From Gordonia sp. KTR9 (lineage in GTDB: Bacteria; Actinomycetota; Actinomycetes; Mycobacteriales; Mycobacteriaceae), in assembly GCF_000143885.2 (NCBI RefSeq), contig NC_018581.1:3596001-3660000 (forward strand): DNA of 64,000 bases, written 5' to 3'. Shown here in pieces: positions 1 to 8,268 of the stretch. The notes under the pieces were generated by a model that saw only the letters and a list, made by a program, of their open reading frames with translations, had not been told where the DNA came from and did not search any database. The position numbers were made by a program, and so were the translations under genes. Position 1 is the stretch's first letter; each line of letters starts with the position of its first letter.

Positions 1-453
1 CCGGGCTACCTTCCCGGCGTCGGCCAGGAGTGGAACGGCGTCGTCCGGCGCGGCGCGAAGCTGCTGCATGCGTTCGCCGAGGCCTCGGTCCCCCGCGTCA
101 CGCTGGTGACCCGAAAGATCTACGGCGGCGCCTACATCGCGATGAACTCGCGAGCGCTCGGCGCCACCGCGGTCTTCGCCTGGCCGGGTTCGGAGGTCGC
201 CGTGATGGGCGCCAAGGCCGCGGTGGGCATCCTCCACAAGAAGGCCCTCGCCGCCGCACCCGACGATGAGCGAGAGGCTCTGCACGACCGCCTGGCCGCC
301 GAGCACGAGGCCATCGCCGGCGGTGTCGGCCGCGCTCAGTCCATCGGGGTGGTCGACGAGATCATCGACCCGGCGCACACGCGCAGCATCATCGCCGAAG
401 CGCTTGCGGCAGCACCCGCACGCCGCGGACGCCACAAGAACATCCCGCTCTGA
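1..453 (+). CDS. accD6: Acyl-CoA carboxylase carboxyltransferase (beta) subunit AccD6, C-terminal part
   Basis: Partial at the left edge; 150 C-terminal residues are visible and the frame is open from base 1. The carboxyltransferase moves CO2 from biotin to acetyl- or propionyl-CoA, giving malonyl/methylmalonyl units for fatty and mycolic acid synthesis in the cytosol. The visible part runs from PGYLPG through the active-site region (TRKIYGGAYIAMNS) to a C-terminus RRGRHKNIPL. As I remember it, that tail is nearly that of mycobacterial AccD6, which lies last in the fabD-acpM-kasA-kasB-accD6 cluster. The cluster itself would lie upstream, outside the window. A strong hairpin follows the stop. 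Confidence 0.93.
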   Translation, partial: PGYLPGVGQEWNGVVRRGAKLLHAFAEASVPRVTLVTRKIYGGAYIAMNSRALGATAVFAWPGSEVAVMGAKAAVGILHKKALAAAPDDEREALHDRLAAEHEAIAGGVGRAQSIGVVDEIIDPAHTRSIIAEALAAAPARRGRHKNIPL

Positions 454-470
454 CGCGTCGCACCAACGAC

Positions 471-503
471 AAGTGCCCCGGTCCTTCGAGGACCGGGGCA
501 CTT
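471..503. terminator. Bidirectional terminator between accD6 and the DUF3145 gene
   Basis: Perfect 14-bp stem (471-484 with 490-503, arm AAGTGCCCCGGTCC) around a 5-nt loop, between two convergent genes. The arms begin and end in AA/TT, so it could work in both directions. Confidence 0.85.
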
Positions 504-513
504 CTCGTCTGCG

Positions 514-1032
514 CTAGCCCACCCGCTGCTGCAACCAGGTGACCTCGGCGCCGGCGCCGCCCATGCGGTACTGCTCGAGCGCGTTGTCCCACGCGGTACC
601 GAGTGCGCCTTCGAGTTCACCGGCGAGGCCGGCGCTGTCGGGTTGCGATTCGATCATCGAGCGCAACTGGTTCTCGCCGATGATGACGTCACCGTTGGCG
701 CTCGTGGAGCCGCGCCACAGGCCCAGTCCCGGGACGTAGCAGAACCGCTCGCCGTCGACGCCCTCGCTCGGATTCTCGGTCACCTCGAAGCGAAGCGCCG
801 ACCACTCACGTAGAGCCGTCACCAGACGTGCGGCAGTGCCGACCGGCCCTGCCCAGTCGACAGTGGCACGCTGCATGCCCGGCTCGGCATCCTGTGCCGA
901 CCATTTCAGGTTGGCGCGCGCATTCAGGGTCGACGACAGAGCCCACTCCACATGCGGGCACAGCGCCACCGGCGCCGAGTGGATGTACACCACTCCTGTT
1001 GTCATGTCCGCAAACTGGTTCAGATTGCGCAC
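514..1032 (-). CDS. DUF3145 family protein
   Basis: Conserved actinobacterial protein of unknown function, 172 residues. The hallmark stretches are visible: TTGVVYIHSAP, CPHVEWALSSTL, ARANLKW, LRFEVTENPSEGVDG, and LGLWRGSTSANGDV. I chose the GTG at 1032 because GGAGG lies 8 nt upstream; the open frame goes further but without a ribosome site. No signal peptide or membrane segment. In relatives this gene often sits beside the acyl-carboxylase/KAS cluster, as here. That hints at a link with fatty-acid metabolism, but no activity is known to me. Confidence 0.85.
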   Translation of the reverse strand: MRNLNQFADMTTGVVYIHSAPVALCPHVEWALSSTLNARANLKWSAQDAEPGMQRATVDWAGPVGTAARLVTALREWSALRFEVTENPSEGVDGERFCYVPGLGLWRGSTSANGDVIIGENQLRSMIESQPDSAGLAGELEGALGTAWDNALEQYRMGGAGAEVTWLQQRVG

Positions 1033-1113
1033 CTTGTTCACCTCCGTTGTCGACGAGGAACGTCTTCCCCAACACACCTCGCGACAGCGGATATCACACT
1101 CGTGAGATCAAGT

Positions 1114-1129
1114 GTGCCTCATGAGGCAC
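1114..1129. promoter_or_regulatory. Perfect 16-bp palindrome upstream of the DUF3145 gene
   Basis: GTGCCTCATGAGGCAC is a perfect inverted repeat in the 128-bp gap between two genes on the minus strand, 82 bp upstream of the DUF3145 start. It could be an operator for an unidentified dimeric regulator. Confidence 0.45.
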
Positions 1130-1160
1130 GTGTTGCGCCAGTTTCTAGTGCGAGAAAAAT

Positions 1161-1979
1161 TCAGTTCTGTGACGAGAGTTCATCAACAACACGATCGTTG
1201 AACTCGCTCCACAGCGGCTTCGCCCATGGTCCGAACGGCCGGTCGGTCAGCACGACGCATGCGGCGTCGAGAACCGGGTCCACCCAGAGAAACGTCCCGG
1301 CCTGCCCGAAGTGCCCGAACGTGCGCGGAGAATTCCGTGTCCCGGTCCAATGCGGCGACTTCTCCGAGCGGATCTCGAAGCCGATCCCCCAGTCGTTGGG
1401 GCGGTGCTTGCCGTAACCCGGAACGAATCCGTCGAGACCGGGGAACTGGACCGACGTCAGCTTTCCGAACGTCTCCGGCGCGAGCAGCCGCGGATTCATC
1501 AGTTCTCGAGCGAAGACCGCCAGATCCGCCGCACTCGAGCGCGCCGCATGCCCGGCCGACCCGTAGAGGGTCGTCGACGACAACCCCAGCGGCGTGCACA
1601 CGGCTTCGGAGAGGTAGCGGCCGAACTCGATACCGGTAGCTTCCGCCACGGCCTCGGCGGCCACCTCGAAGCCCGAACTCGAATAGATCCGCTGCTCCCC
1701 CGGCGGCGCCTCGACCTCGCGGGTGTCATAGGCCAGTCCGGACGCATGCGAGAGGAGGTGAGCGAGAGTCGATCCCGACGGCCCCGCCGGGTCGTCGAGT
1801 TCGACGGCACCTTCCTCGACCGCCACGAGAACCGCGTAGGCCACCAGCGGCTTGGTCACCGAGGCGAGTTCGTAGACGCGAGCGGGGTCGCCGAACTGGT
1901 CGGCGACCCCGTCACGGGTGATGATCGCCGCCGACGCGTGGTCGACGGGCCATTCCGTCAGAGATTCAAGGACAGACAC
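1161..1979 (-). CDS. Serine hydrolase of the beta-lactamase/penicillin-binding family (class C-like)
   Basis: 272 residues, PF00144-type fold. The catalytic SxxK motif is SVTK at residues 40-43, followed by the LLSHASGL segment typical of beta-lactamase-related esterases. The second motif is YSSSGF rather than YxN, so a true beta-lactamase is less likely than an esterase or peptidase. No signal peptide is visible, suggesting a cytosolic enzyme. It lies 23 bp downstream of the alcohol dehydrogenase on the same strand and may be co-transcribed with it. Substrate unknown. Confidence 0.8.
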   Translation of the reverse strand: MSVLESLTEWPVDHASAAIITRDGVADQFGDPARVYELASVTKPLVAYAVLVAVEEGAVELDDPAGPSGSTLAHLLSHASGLAYDTREVEAPPGEQRIYSSSGFEVAAEAVAEATGIEFGRYLSEAVCTPLGLSSTTLYGSAGHAARSSAADLAVFARELMNPRLLAPETFGKLTSVQFPGLDGFVPGYGKHRPNDWGIGFEIRSEKSPHWTGTRNSPRTFGHFGQAGTFLWVDPVLDAACVVLTDRPFGPWAKPLWSEFNDRVVDELSSQN

Positions 1980-2002
1980 ATCGGGTCACGTTACCCGGGT
2001 GC

Positions 2003-3133
2003 TCACCAGTCCTCTTCGGTGTAGCGGATGACACCGCGGATGTTCTTGCCGTCCAACATGTCCTGGTAACCCTCGTTGATCTGGTCCAGCCGGTACTGGC
2101 GGGTGATCATGTCGGCGATGTTGAGCTTGCCGATCTTGTACATCGACAGCAGCTGCGGGATGTCGAGCTTCGGGTTGGCGCCGCCGAAGATGGAGCCCTG
2201 CAGGTTCTTCTGCAGCAGGGTCAGCATGGCGAGGTTCAGGTTCACATCGCTCTCGAGCATGTTGCCCATACCGGTCAGGACACAGGTGCCGCCCTTGGCG
2301 GTGATACCCATCCACAAGTCGACGTCCTTGCCGTGGACCTCGCCGACCGTGACGATCACCTTCTGGCACATGCCGCCGTGCGTGGTCTCCGCGATCGCCA
2401 TGGCAGCCTCTTCGACCGAGGCGAACGCCGCGGTGGCCCCGAACTTCAGCGCTTGCTCGCGCTTCCACTCGACCGGGTCGATGGCGAACAGGTTGCGGGC
2501 ACCGGAGATCACCGCGCCCTGCAGTGCCGCGGTACCGACGCCACCGACACCGACGATGGCGACGTCTTCGCCCGGGCGCACGTCGCCGCTCCGGGTCGAG
2601 GAGCCGTAACCGGTGGGGATGCCGCAACCGCACAGCGCGGCGACCTCGAACGGGATGTCCTTGTCGATCTTCACCGCGGACGCCTCGTGCACGACCATGT
2701 ACGGCGCGAAGGTCCCCAGCAGCGTCATCGGGTAGACGTTCTCGCCGGATGCGGTCTGGATGCGGAAGGTGTTGTCCGACACGGCTTCACCCTGCAGCAG
2801 CATGGCGCCGAAGTCGCACAGGTTGGCCATCCCCGACTGACACGACGGACACTTGCCACACGATGGGATGAACGACAGCACGACGTGGTCGCCGACCTCG
2901 AAGTCGGTGACGCCCTCGCCGATCTCGGCGACGACTCCCGCACCCTCGTGTCCGCCCAGGATCGGGAACCCGGCCATCGGGATGCCACCGGTCATCAGAT
3001 GATGATCGGAATGGCACATGCCTGCGGCTTCCATCTTGATCTTGATCTCGTGGGCCTTGGGATCGCCGATCTCGATGTCCTCGATCGCCCACGGCTTGTT
3101 GTGCTCCCGCAGCAGTGCACCCTTTGTCTTCAC
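2003..3133 (-). CDS. Zinc-dependent alcohol dehydrogenase, NDMA-dependent (nicotinoprotein-like) family
   Basis: 376 residues, medium-chain dehydrogenase/reductase. Catalytic zinc ligands are Cys40 (GMCHSDHH), the His62-Glu63 pair and Cys170 (CGCGIPTG). Four structural-zinc cysteines are at 92, 95, 98 and 106. The Rossmann glycine motif GVGGVG is at 195-200. The sequence resembles the actinobacterial NDMA-dependent alcohol dehydrogenases, which hold their NAD tightly and pass electrons to an unknown carrier. GTG start with GGAGGAG 6 nt upstream. A KstR-type box lies about 100 bp upstream, which would suit a role in sterol or lipid oxidation; that is inference. Confidence 0.88.
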   Translation of the reverse strand: MKTKGALLREHNKPWAIEDIEIGDPKAHEIKIKMEAAGMCHSDHHLMTGGIPMAGFPILGGHEGAGVVAEIGEGVTDFEVGDHVVLSFIPSCGKCPSCQSGMANLCDFGAMLLQGEAVSDNTFRIQTASGENVYPMTLLGTFAPYMVVHEASAVKIDKDIPFEVAALCGCGIPTGYGSSTRSGDVRPGEDVAIVGVGGVGTAALQGAVISGARNLFAIDPVEWKREQALKFGATAAFASVEEAAMAIAETTHGGMCQKVIVTVGEVHGKDVDLWMGITAKGGTCVLTGMGNMLESDVNLNLAMLTLLQKNLQGSIFGGANPKLDIPQLLSMYKIGKLNIADMITRQYRLDQINEGYQDMLDGKNIRGVIRYTEEDW

Positions 3134-3234
3134 TGAACTCCTCCGTTCGAACCCGGCGACGTCTCACACCGGGAGGATCTACTCACTCCGACGGTTGCCG
3201 CCATGACGTGACAGTCATCACTCAACCACATAAT

Positions 3235-3248
3235 TGGAACGTGTTCTA
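3235..3248. promoter_or_regulatory. KstR-type operator
   Basis: TGGAACGTGTTCTA matches the 14-bp KstR consensus TnnAACnnGTTnnA at every fixed position. KstR is the TetR repressor of cholesterol catabolism in mycobacteria and rhodococci. The site is 102 bp upstream of the alcohol dehydrogenase start and on the far side of the terminator that ends the ligase gene. Confidence 0.6.
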
Positions 3249-3305
3249 GTACGTGTTTCCAGGCCGCGCAGTCGCCCGGTGCGATCGAGACGGACGAGAC
3301 CACGA

Positions 3306-3337
3306 CGACCTGGGCGCGCGTGCTCGCGCCCAGGTCG
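3306..3337 (-). terminator. Terminator of the crotonase-ligase operon
   Basis: Perfect 13-bp stem (3306-3318 with 3325-3337, arm CGACCTGGGCGCG) and 6-nt loop, 26 bp beyond the stop of the acyl-CoA ligase. It separates the ligase from the alcohol dehydrogenase. Confidence 0.75.
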
Positions 3338-3362
3338 GAGGGTGTCGGTCTGGAGGGTGGCG

Positions 3363-4967
3363 TCAGTCGGAGAGGCCGGCGTCCTTGCTGCCGTAACTCT
3401 GACGCAGCGTCGGCTTGACGACCTTGCCGCCGGCGTTGCGTGGCAGTTCGTCGACGATGACGATGTCCTTCGGATGCTTGAACCGGGCGAGGTTCTCGTT
3501 GAGGTACGGCTCGAGGTCGGCGAGGGTCAGGTCGTCGACTCCGTCGGCCAGCACCACCACGGCCACCGGCACCTCGCCCCACTTCTCGTGCGCCCGACCG
3601 ATGATCGCCGCCTCGGTGATGCTCGGATGACCGAAGAGCACGTTCTCGACCTCGGCGCAGTAGATGTTCTCACCACCGGAGATGATCATGTCCTTGGCGC
3701 GGTCGACGACGTAGAGGAAGCCCTCCTCGTCCGCGCGGACCAGGTCGCCGGAGTGGAACCAGCCGCCGGCGAAGGCGTCGGCGGTGCCCTGCTCGTTCTG
3801 CCAGTACCCCTTCATCATGTTCGGGCCCCGGTAGACGATCTCGCCGACTTCACCCTGCGCCACGTCGTTCCCCTCGGGGTCGACGATGCGGGCGGTGACC
3901 GCGGGGACGACCTTGCCGATCGAGCCGATCTTGCGCAGCGCGTCCCGGCCCTCGAGCACACAGGTGATCGGAGACATCTCGCTCTGCCCGAAGACAGCGA
4001 CGTTCAGCGCTTCCGGAAAGGTCTCGTTCATCGCCTTCAGGACCGTGTCCGACGCCGGGGCGGCGCCCCAGCTGATCACCCGCAGCTTGAGGTCGCGCGG
4101 CTTGGCCTGCTGCGCGGCGCAGACGGCCTGCCACTGCGCGGGCACCAGGAAGATCGAGGTGGTGCCCTCCTTCTCGATCGTGTCGAGCATGTCGTCGGGG
4201 TCGAACGCACCGAGCGGATGGATCACCGAGAGCGCACCCATGTAGAACAGAGGCGCCATCGCGCCGAGGCCGGCGATGTGGAACATCGGCGCGACGCAGG
4301 AGCCGATGTCATCGGACCGGGTCTGCAGAGCCTGCAGACAGGTGACGGCCTGCGCCTGCATGTTCGTGTGGGTGAGCATGGCGCCCTTGGGCTTTCCGGT
4401 CGTGCCCGAGGTGTACATGATCAGCGCGACGGTGTCCTCGGGAACGTCGATCTCCTCGAGATCCGACGAATCCTCGGCAACCAGCGACTCGTAGTCGAGG
4501 TGATTCTCCTTGTCCGATCCGCCGACCACGATGGTGTGCTCGATCGCGCCGGTGGCGGCGCCCGCGGCGTCGGCCAGCGGCGCGAGGAGTGTCTCGGTGA
4601 CGATCACCTTGGCACCGCTGTCGTTGACGAGGAAGGCGACCTCGGCCGGGCTCATCCGGATGTTCACCGGCACGGGGATGGCGCCGATCAGGTTGGCGCC
4701 CAGAACCGCTTCGACGTACTCCGAGCGGTTGAGCAGGACGATCAGGACCCGGTCACCGAACTGCACGCCGCGTCGGCTCAGCGCGGCGGCAAACGCCCGG
4801 CTGCGCTCGTCGAGTTCTTTCCAGGTGGTGACGTTGCCCAGGAACTTCAGCGCCGGCTTGTCCGGGGTCATGAAGGCGTGGCGGCGGATCTGGTTGTTCC
4901 AGTGGTTGCGGCGCGAACGCAGTGGCTCGGTGGCCAGGTCGCTGAAGGTGTCGACGGTCGCGGTCAT
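3363..4967 (-). CDS. fadD5: Fatty-acid--CoA ligase, FadD5-like
   Basis: 534 residues. Activates a carboxylic acid via an acyl-adenylate to its CoA thioester. The AMP-binding P-loop YTSGTTGKPKG is at 185-195, the adenylate motif is DMIISGGENIYCAEVENVL, and the C-terminal catalytic lysine region is GGKVVKP. From memory the closest relative is mycobacterial FadD5: shared landmarks are the N-terminal RR..WVNQ..RHA..TPD pattern and LGAFDP..LLD.....FLVPAQWQAVC. I chose ATG 4967 with GAGGAG upstream, because upstream frame is low-complexity. The crotonase gene ends 82 bp upstream; a strong terminator follows. Exact acyl substrate unknown. Confidence 0.88.
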   Translation of the reverse strand: MTATVDTFSDLATEPLRSRRNHWNNQIRRHAFMTPDKPALKFLGNVTTWKELDERSRAFAAALSRRGVQFGDRVLIVLLNRSEYVEAVLGANLIGAIPVPVNIRMSPAEVAFLVNDSGAKVIVTETLLAPLADAAGAATGAIEHTIVVGGSDKENHLDYESLVAEDSSDLEEIDVPEDTVALIMYTSGTTGKPKGAMLTHTNMQAQAVTCLQALQTRSDDIGSCVAPMFHIAGLGAMAPLFYMGALSVIHPLGAFDPDDMLDTIEKEGTTSIFLVPAQWQAVCAAQQAKPRDLKLRVISWGAAPASDTVLKAMNETFPEALNVAVFGQSEMSPITCVLEGRDALRKIGSIGKVVPAVTARIVDPEGNDVAQGEVGEIVYRGPNMMKGYWQNEQGTADAFAGGWFHSGDLVRADEEGFLYVVDRAKDMIISGGENIYCAEVENVLFGHPSITEAAIIGRAHEKWGEVPVAVVVLADGVDDLTLADLEPYLNENLARFKHPKDIVIVDELPRNAGGKVVKPTLRQSYGSKDAGLSD

Positions 4968-5049
4968 ACGATCGGTCTCCTCGTTGTCTTCTCTGGTGGT
5001 GATGGGGTCGGGACGGGTGGTGTGTGGTTCTTCCGGCGTGGCGCGAAAA

Positions 5050-5856
5050 TCACCGGGAGGCGCCGGCGAAGGCACTGATCGCCGCCTGGAACTCCGGGGA
5101 CTGGAGCAGTTCGGTCTGGCCGTCGAGTTCTCGCTCGATGGCGGCGTCGAAACCGGACATCGTGTGCGCGTCGAGCGCGGCCTTCGTGAGCCGGAGCGCA
5201 GCGGCACTCTTGCCCGCCAGCTTTCGGGCCACAGTGCCGACCACCTCGTCGAGCGCGGCACGGTCGTCGACGACCCCGTTGACGAGTCCGGCCTCGAGAG
5301 CTTCTGCGGCACGCAGCTTCTCGCCGAGGAGTGCCAGCTCGTTGGCGCGTACGCGACCGACCGCCGTGGCGAACGACATCGACGCGGCGCCGTCGGGCAT
5401 CAGACCGATGTTGACGAATGCGAGCAGGAAGTACGACCGCGCCGTCGTGTAGATGAGGTCGGCGCCGAGTGCGAGTGACGCACCGATCCCGGCGGCCGCG
5501 CCATCGACGGAGGCGATCACCGGGACCGGAACCGAACGCACGGCACGTACGAGGGCGGAGCCACCGGAGATGATCGCCCGGGCCTGTTCCCGGGTGAAGC
5601 CGGACGCGCCACCTTCGGTCGACCGCTCGGCGAACCCCCGGACGTCGGCACCGGCACTGAAACTGCCACCGGCGCCGTCGATCACGACGACGCGGACGTC
5701 ATCCCGCTTCGACCACTCCGACAAGGTCTCCTCGATCGCCTTTTCGGCCCGGCCGTCGAGGGCGTTCATCCGTTCCGGTCGAGAAATCGTCAGACGTCCG
5801 ATCCCGGAATCGTCGACGGACGTCACCACTCCGTCGTGCGTGATCTCGTCGCTCAC
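5050..5856 (-). CDS. Enoyl-CoA hydratase/isomerase family protein (PaaG-like crotonase)
   Basis: 268 residues, crotonase fold: RPERMNALDG substrate loop, oxyanion-hole segment GGSFSAGADVRGF and second helix GAAAGIGASLALGADL. The two glutamates that catalyse hydration in classical hydratases are not evident (GIGASLALG and LLAFVNIGLMPDG), so an isomerase of the PaaG/EchA type is more likely. The GTG at 5856 is preferred because GGGGAG lies 5 nt upstream; a GTG at 5862 overlaps the ribosome site. First gene of an operon with the FadD5-like ligase, divergent from the double TetR regulator. Confidence 0.85.
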   Translation of the reverse strand: MSDEITHDGVVTSVDDSGIGRLTISRPERMNALDGRAEKAIEETLSEWSKRDDVRVVVIDGAGGSFSAGADVRGFAERSTEGGASGFTREQARAIISGGSALVRAVRSVPVPVIASVDGAAAGIGASLALGADLIYTTARSYFLLAFVNIGLMPDGAASMSFATAVGRVRANELALLGEKLRAAEALEAGLVNGVVDDRAALDEVVGTVARKLAGKSAAALRLTKAALDAHTMSGFDAAIERELDGQTELLQSPEFQAAISAFAGASR

Positions 5857-5945
5857 TACCACTCCCCATTCATGCCGGTTCCGATAGACACAGTGCCCCG
5901 CATCTGTGCCATCGCCTAGACTACTATCACAATGCGACGCAGATC

Positions 5946-5959
5946 ACGAGAATTCTCGT
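5946..5959. promoter_or_regulatory. Palindromic operator between the TetR gene and the crotonase operon
   Basis: ACGAGAATTCTCGT is a perfect 14-bp palindrome in the 200-bp divergent region. A related half (CACGAGAAC) recurs near 6022. The position suits autoregulation by the adjacent TetR-type protein. Confidence 0.55.
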
Positions 5960-6056
5960 TAACTTATCAGATCAGTTTGTGCTCCTCTACTGCGGTTTTA
6001 CTGTCTGGTCCGGAAATCTGTCACGAGAACGTGGTCTCCGGCTAGGCTGTGTCGTC

Positions 6057-7256
6057 ATGACCGCCCGCCCGCAGACGTCACGCCCGGACCCGGGCGTCCG
6101 GCGTCGTCGCCCCGCCGACCGGCGACGCATGATCGTCGACGCCGCGGCTAAGGCGTTCAGCGACGGCGGATATCACGCGGTACGACTCGACGACATCGCC
6201 GAGGCCGTCGGCATCTCCGCGCCGGCCCTGTACCGGCACTTCCCGAACAAGTACGCACTGTTCGCCGAGACCACCGCCGAACTCGCCACCGGCCTGCGCG
6301 ACGTACTCGACACCGTCCCCGAGGGGTCCCCGGAGGAATTGCACGCGCTCCTCGAGGCGATCACCGCCACCTCGTTCGACAACCGGCGCCGCGGCGGGCT
6401 GTATCGCTGGGAATCGCGGTACCTCGAGCCCGCCGACGTCGCGATCGTCCGCGACGTCGTCGTGCAGCAGCACCGTCGCGTGCGGGCGGCCGCCCGGCGA
6501 CTGCGGCCATCGCTGAACGACTCCGACGCCAATCTCGTCGCCGCGGCGATGATCAGCGTCGCGGCCAGCCCCACGACGCACCGCGCCGCGCTGCCCGCCC
6601 GTGAGGCGACGGCGCTGATGTCCGGCGCCGCGATCGGCCTGCTCGACGTCGGGTTACCCGCCCCCACCGCTCGCGAACGACCGACAGTCACCGGACTCGC
6701 CCCCGCCGCCAAACGTGAGGTCATCCTGACCGAGGCCATCGGACTCTTCGCCGCCCGCGGGTTCCGGGACGTCACCATCGAGGACATCGCACACGCGGCC
6801 GACCTGCCCGCGTCGGGCGTGTACCGCCACTTCCCGAGCAAGGTCGCGATCCTCGAGGCATCGTTCTGGCGCGCCACCGATCGGGTCACGTCTGCGATCG
6901 CCGACGCCCTCGCCGCATCGACGACGCCCCGGGAGGCGATCGTCGCGATACTCGCCGCCTACATCCGGTTGAGCTCCAGCACAACGGATCTGATCTCGAT
7001 CTACGAGACCGAGATCGGGCACACCACACCAGAGGCTCGCGCCGAACTGCGCAATCAGCAACGGATCACCGTTGACGAGTTCGCCACGTGGCTCACCCGG
7101 GACCGCGAGGAGCTGTCGCTCTCACAGGCCCGGTTCCTCGTGCACGCGGCACTCAACGTGGTGACCGACCTGTCGCGCCAGTCCCCGCCGCCCTCACCCG
7201 AGCGGATCGAAGCGCTCGCGATGCGGATACTGCTCGGCCCACACGTGGCCGACTGA
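6057..7256 (+). CDS. TetR-family regulator with two TetR domains in tandem
   Basis: 399 residues, about twice the usual TetR length. Two complete TetR N-terminal helix-turn-helix domains are visible: residues about 25-70 (DDIAEAVGISAPALYRHFPNKYALF) and about 215-265 (EDIAHAADLPASGVYRHFPSKVAIL), each followed by a helical region. A single chain could therefore bind DNA like a dimer. ATG 6057 is chosen as the first methionine ahead of the first domain; no clear ribosome site is seen. Divergent from the crotonase/ligase operon, which it probably controls. The ligand is likely an acyl-CoA, by context only. Confidence 0.86.
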   Translation: MTARPQTSRPDPGVRRRRPADRRRMIVDAAAKAFSDGGYHAVRLDDIAEAVGISAPALYRHFPNKYALFAETTAELATGLRDVLDTVPEGSPEELHALLEAITATSFDNRRRGGLYRWESRYLEPADVAIVRDVVVQQHRRVRAAARRLRPSLNDSDANLVAAAMISVAASPTTHRAALPAREATALMSGAAIGLLDVGLPAPTARERPTVTGLAPAAKREVILTEAIGLFAARGFRDVTIEDIAHAADLPASGVYRHFPSKVAILEASFWRATDRVTSAIADALAASTTPREAIVAILAAYIRLSSSTTDLISIYETEIGHTTPEARAELRNQQRITVDEFATWLTRDREELSLSQARFLVHAALNVVTDLSRQSPPPSPERIEALAMRILLGPHVAD

Positions 7257-7261
7257 CGCCC

Positions 7262-8206
7262 CTACAGCACCGCGAAGTCGTCCATCAGCCAGCGGCCGTC
7301 CTGTTCGACGAGAGTGACCTTGACCCGCGACTGGTACGGGAATCCCTCGGGAAACTCCTGGGCGGTCTGGGGCGATTTCAGCGTCTGGTCGAGCGTCACC
7401 AGCACGACGGCCTTGCCGTCGTCGACGGACATGATGCCGGCGTTGTCGGCCTTCGCGGTCGAGACCGATTCGGCCGCAGTCGATCCGCGTCTCGCGTCCT
7501 GCGAGGATTCGATGTAGGTCTGGGTGAAGGCGGGCGTCGAGATCTCCCGGATGCGCCGGTCGAGGTCGGCGTAATCGGCGGAGTTGTAGGTGGAGATCTC
7601 GGCCGCGTACCGGCGCGCCGTCTCGAGCAGCGACGACGTGGCGCCGGCCGACGCGCTCGTCTCGGCCCGCTCGTCGGCGTCCACATAGGCCACCGCGAGT
7701 ACCGCGGTCGACGCCGCGAGGGCGATGACCGCCACGATCAGCGCGATCACGGCCCAGGGCCGGGCGCCGACCGCCGAGGTCCATCCGGTCCACCGAGAGC
7801 CACGACGACCGGACGCCGCGGGGTCGATCTTGCGCGGCGTGCGGTCCGCATCGGTGTCGGTGGACTTCGGGTCGTCGGTGGGCGGGTCGTCGGTGGGCGC
7901 GGCGGGGTCCGGGCCTGCGGAATCGGTCGCCGCCGAACGGGTTGCGGGACCGGAACCCTCCGAGCCACGCTTGCGACCGGCCTTGCGAGCCGCCTTCTCC
8001 GCTTTGGCCTCGGCCTCGGCGCGGTACTTGTCGCGGTTGCTGCGGTTGGCCTGCAGGAACTCGGCGCCGTGGAGAGGGTTCACCTCCGCGGCGTCGCTGG
8101 GGGGATTCGCCGGTGCCGAGCCGGGGTCGACGGACTGATCGGACTCGGCACCGGGTGCGGTGCCCCCGGAGTCGGGCTGGTCGGACGTGGAACGCGGCGT
8201 CGGCAT
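7262..8206 (-). CDS. Mce-associated-like membrane protein
   Basis: 314 residues. A long Ser/Pro/Asp/Ala-rich N-terminal region with a charged AEAEAKAEKAARKAGRK stretch (about 63-80) leads to one membrane segment at about 151-174. A C-terminal domain of about 140 residues follows, resembling the Mce-associated (Mam) proteins that support Mce lipid importers. Topology is probably N-in with the C-terminal domain outside. No mce genes are in the window, so this is an orphan copy. It converges on the TetR gene with 5 bp between stops. There is no Shine-Dalgarno sequence and the mRNA is probably leaderless. Confidence 0.72.
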   Translation of the reverse strand: MPTPRSTSDQPDSGGTAPGAESDQSVDPGSAPANPPSDAAEVNPLHGAEFLQANRSNRDKYRAEAEAKAEKAARKAGRKRGSEGSGPATRSAATDSAGPDPAAPTDDPPTDDPKSTDTDADRTPRKIDPAASGRRGSRWTGWTSAVGARPWAVIALIVAVIALAASTAVLAVAYVDADERAETSASAGATSSLLETARRYAAEISTYNSADYADLDRRIREISTPAFTQTYIESSQDARRGSTAAESVSTAKADNAGIMSVDDGKAVVLVTLDQTLKSPQTAQEFPEGFPYQSRVKVTLVEQDGRWLMDDFAVL

Positions 8207-8212
8207 GCGTTC

Positions 8213-8218
8213 AATGTA
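8213..8218 (-). promoter_or_regulatory. -10 hexamer for a leaderless transcript
   Basis: TACATT on the minus strand ends exactly 6 nt before the ATG at 8206, placing the transcript start at or next to the start codon. No ribosome-binding site is present. Confidence 0.5.
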
Positions 8219-8268
8219 GCGAGACGTTCCCGGCCGGTTCGTCTCGCTGCCGGATCAGTGCCCGACGA

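Noticed and set aside
3234..5078. 614-codon open frame antisense to the fadD5-like gene
   Set aside because: High-GC artefact of strong third-position G/C; product is Arg/Val/Gly-rich with no domain, while the opposite strand encodes a clear acyl-CoA ligase.
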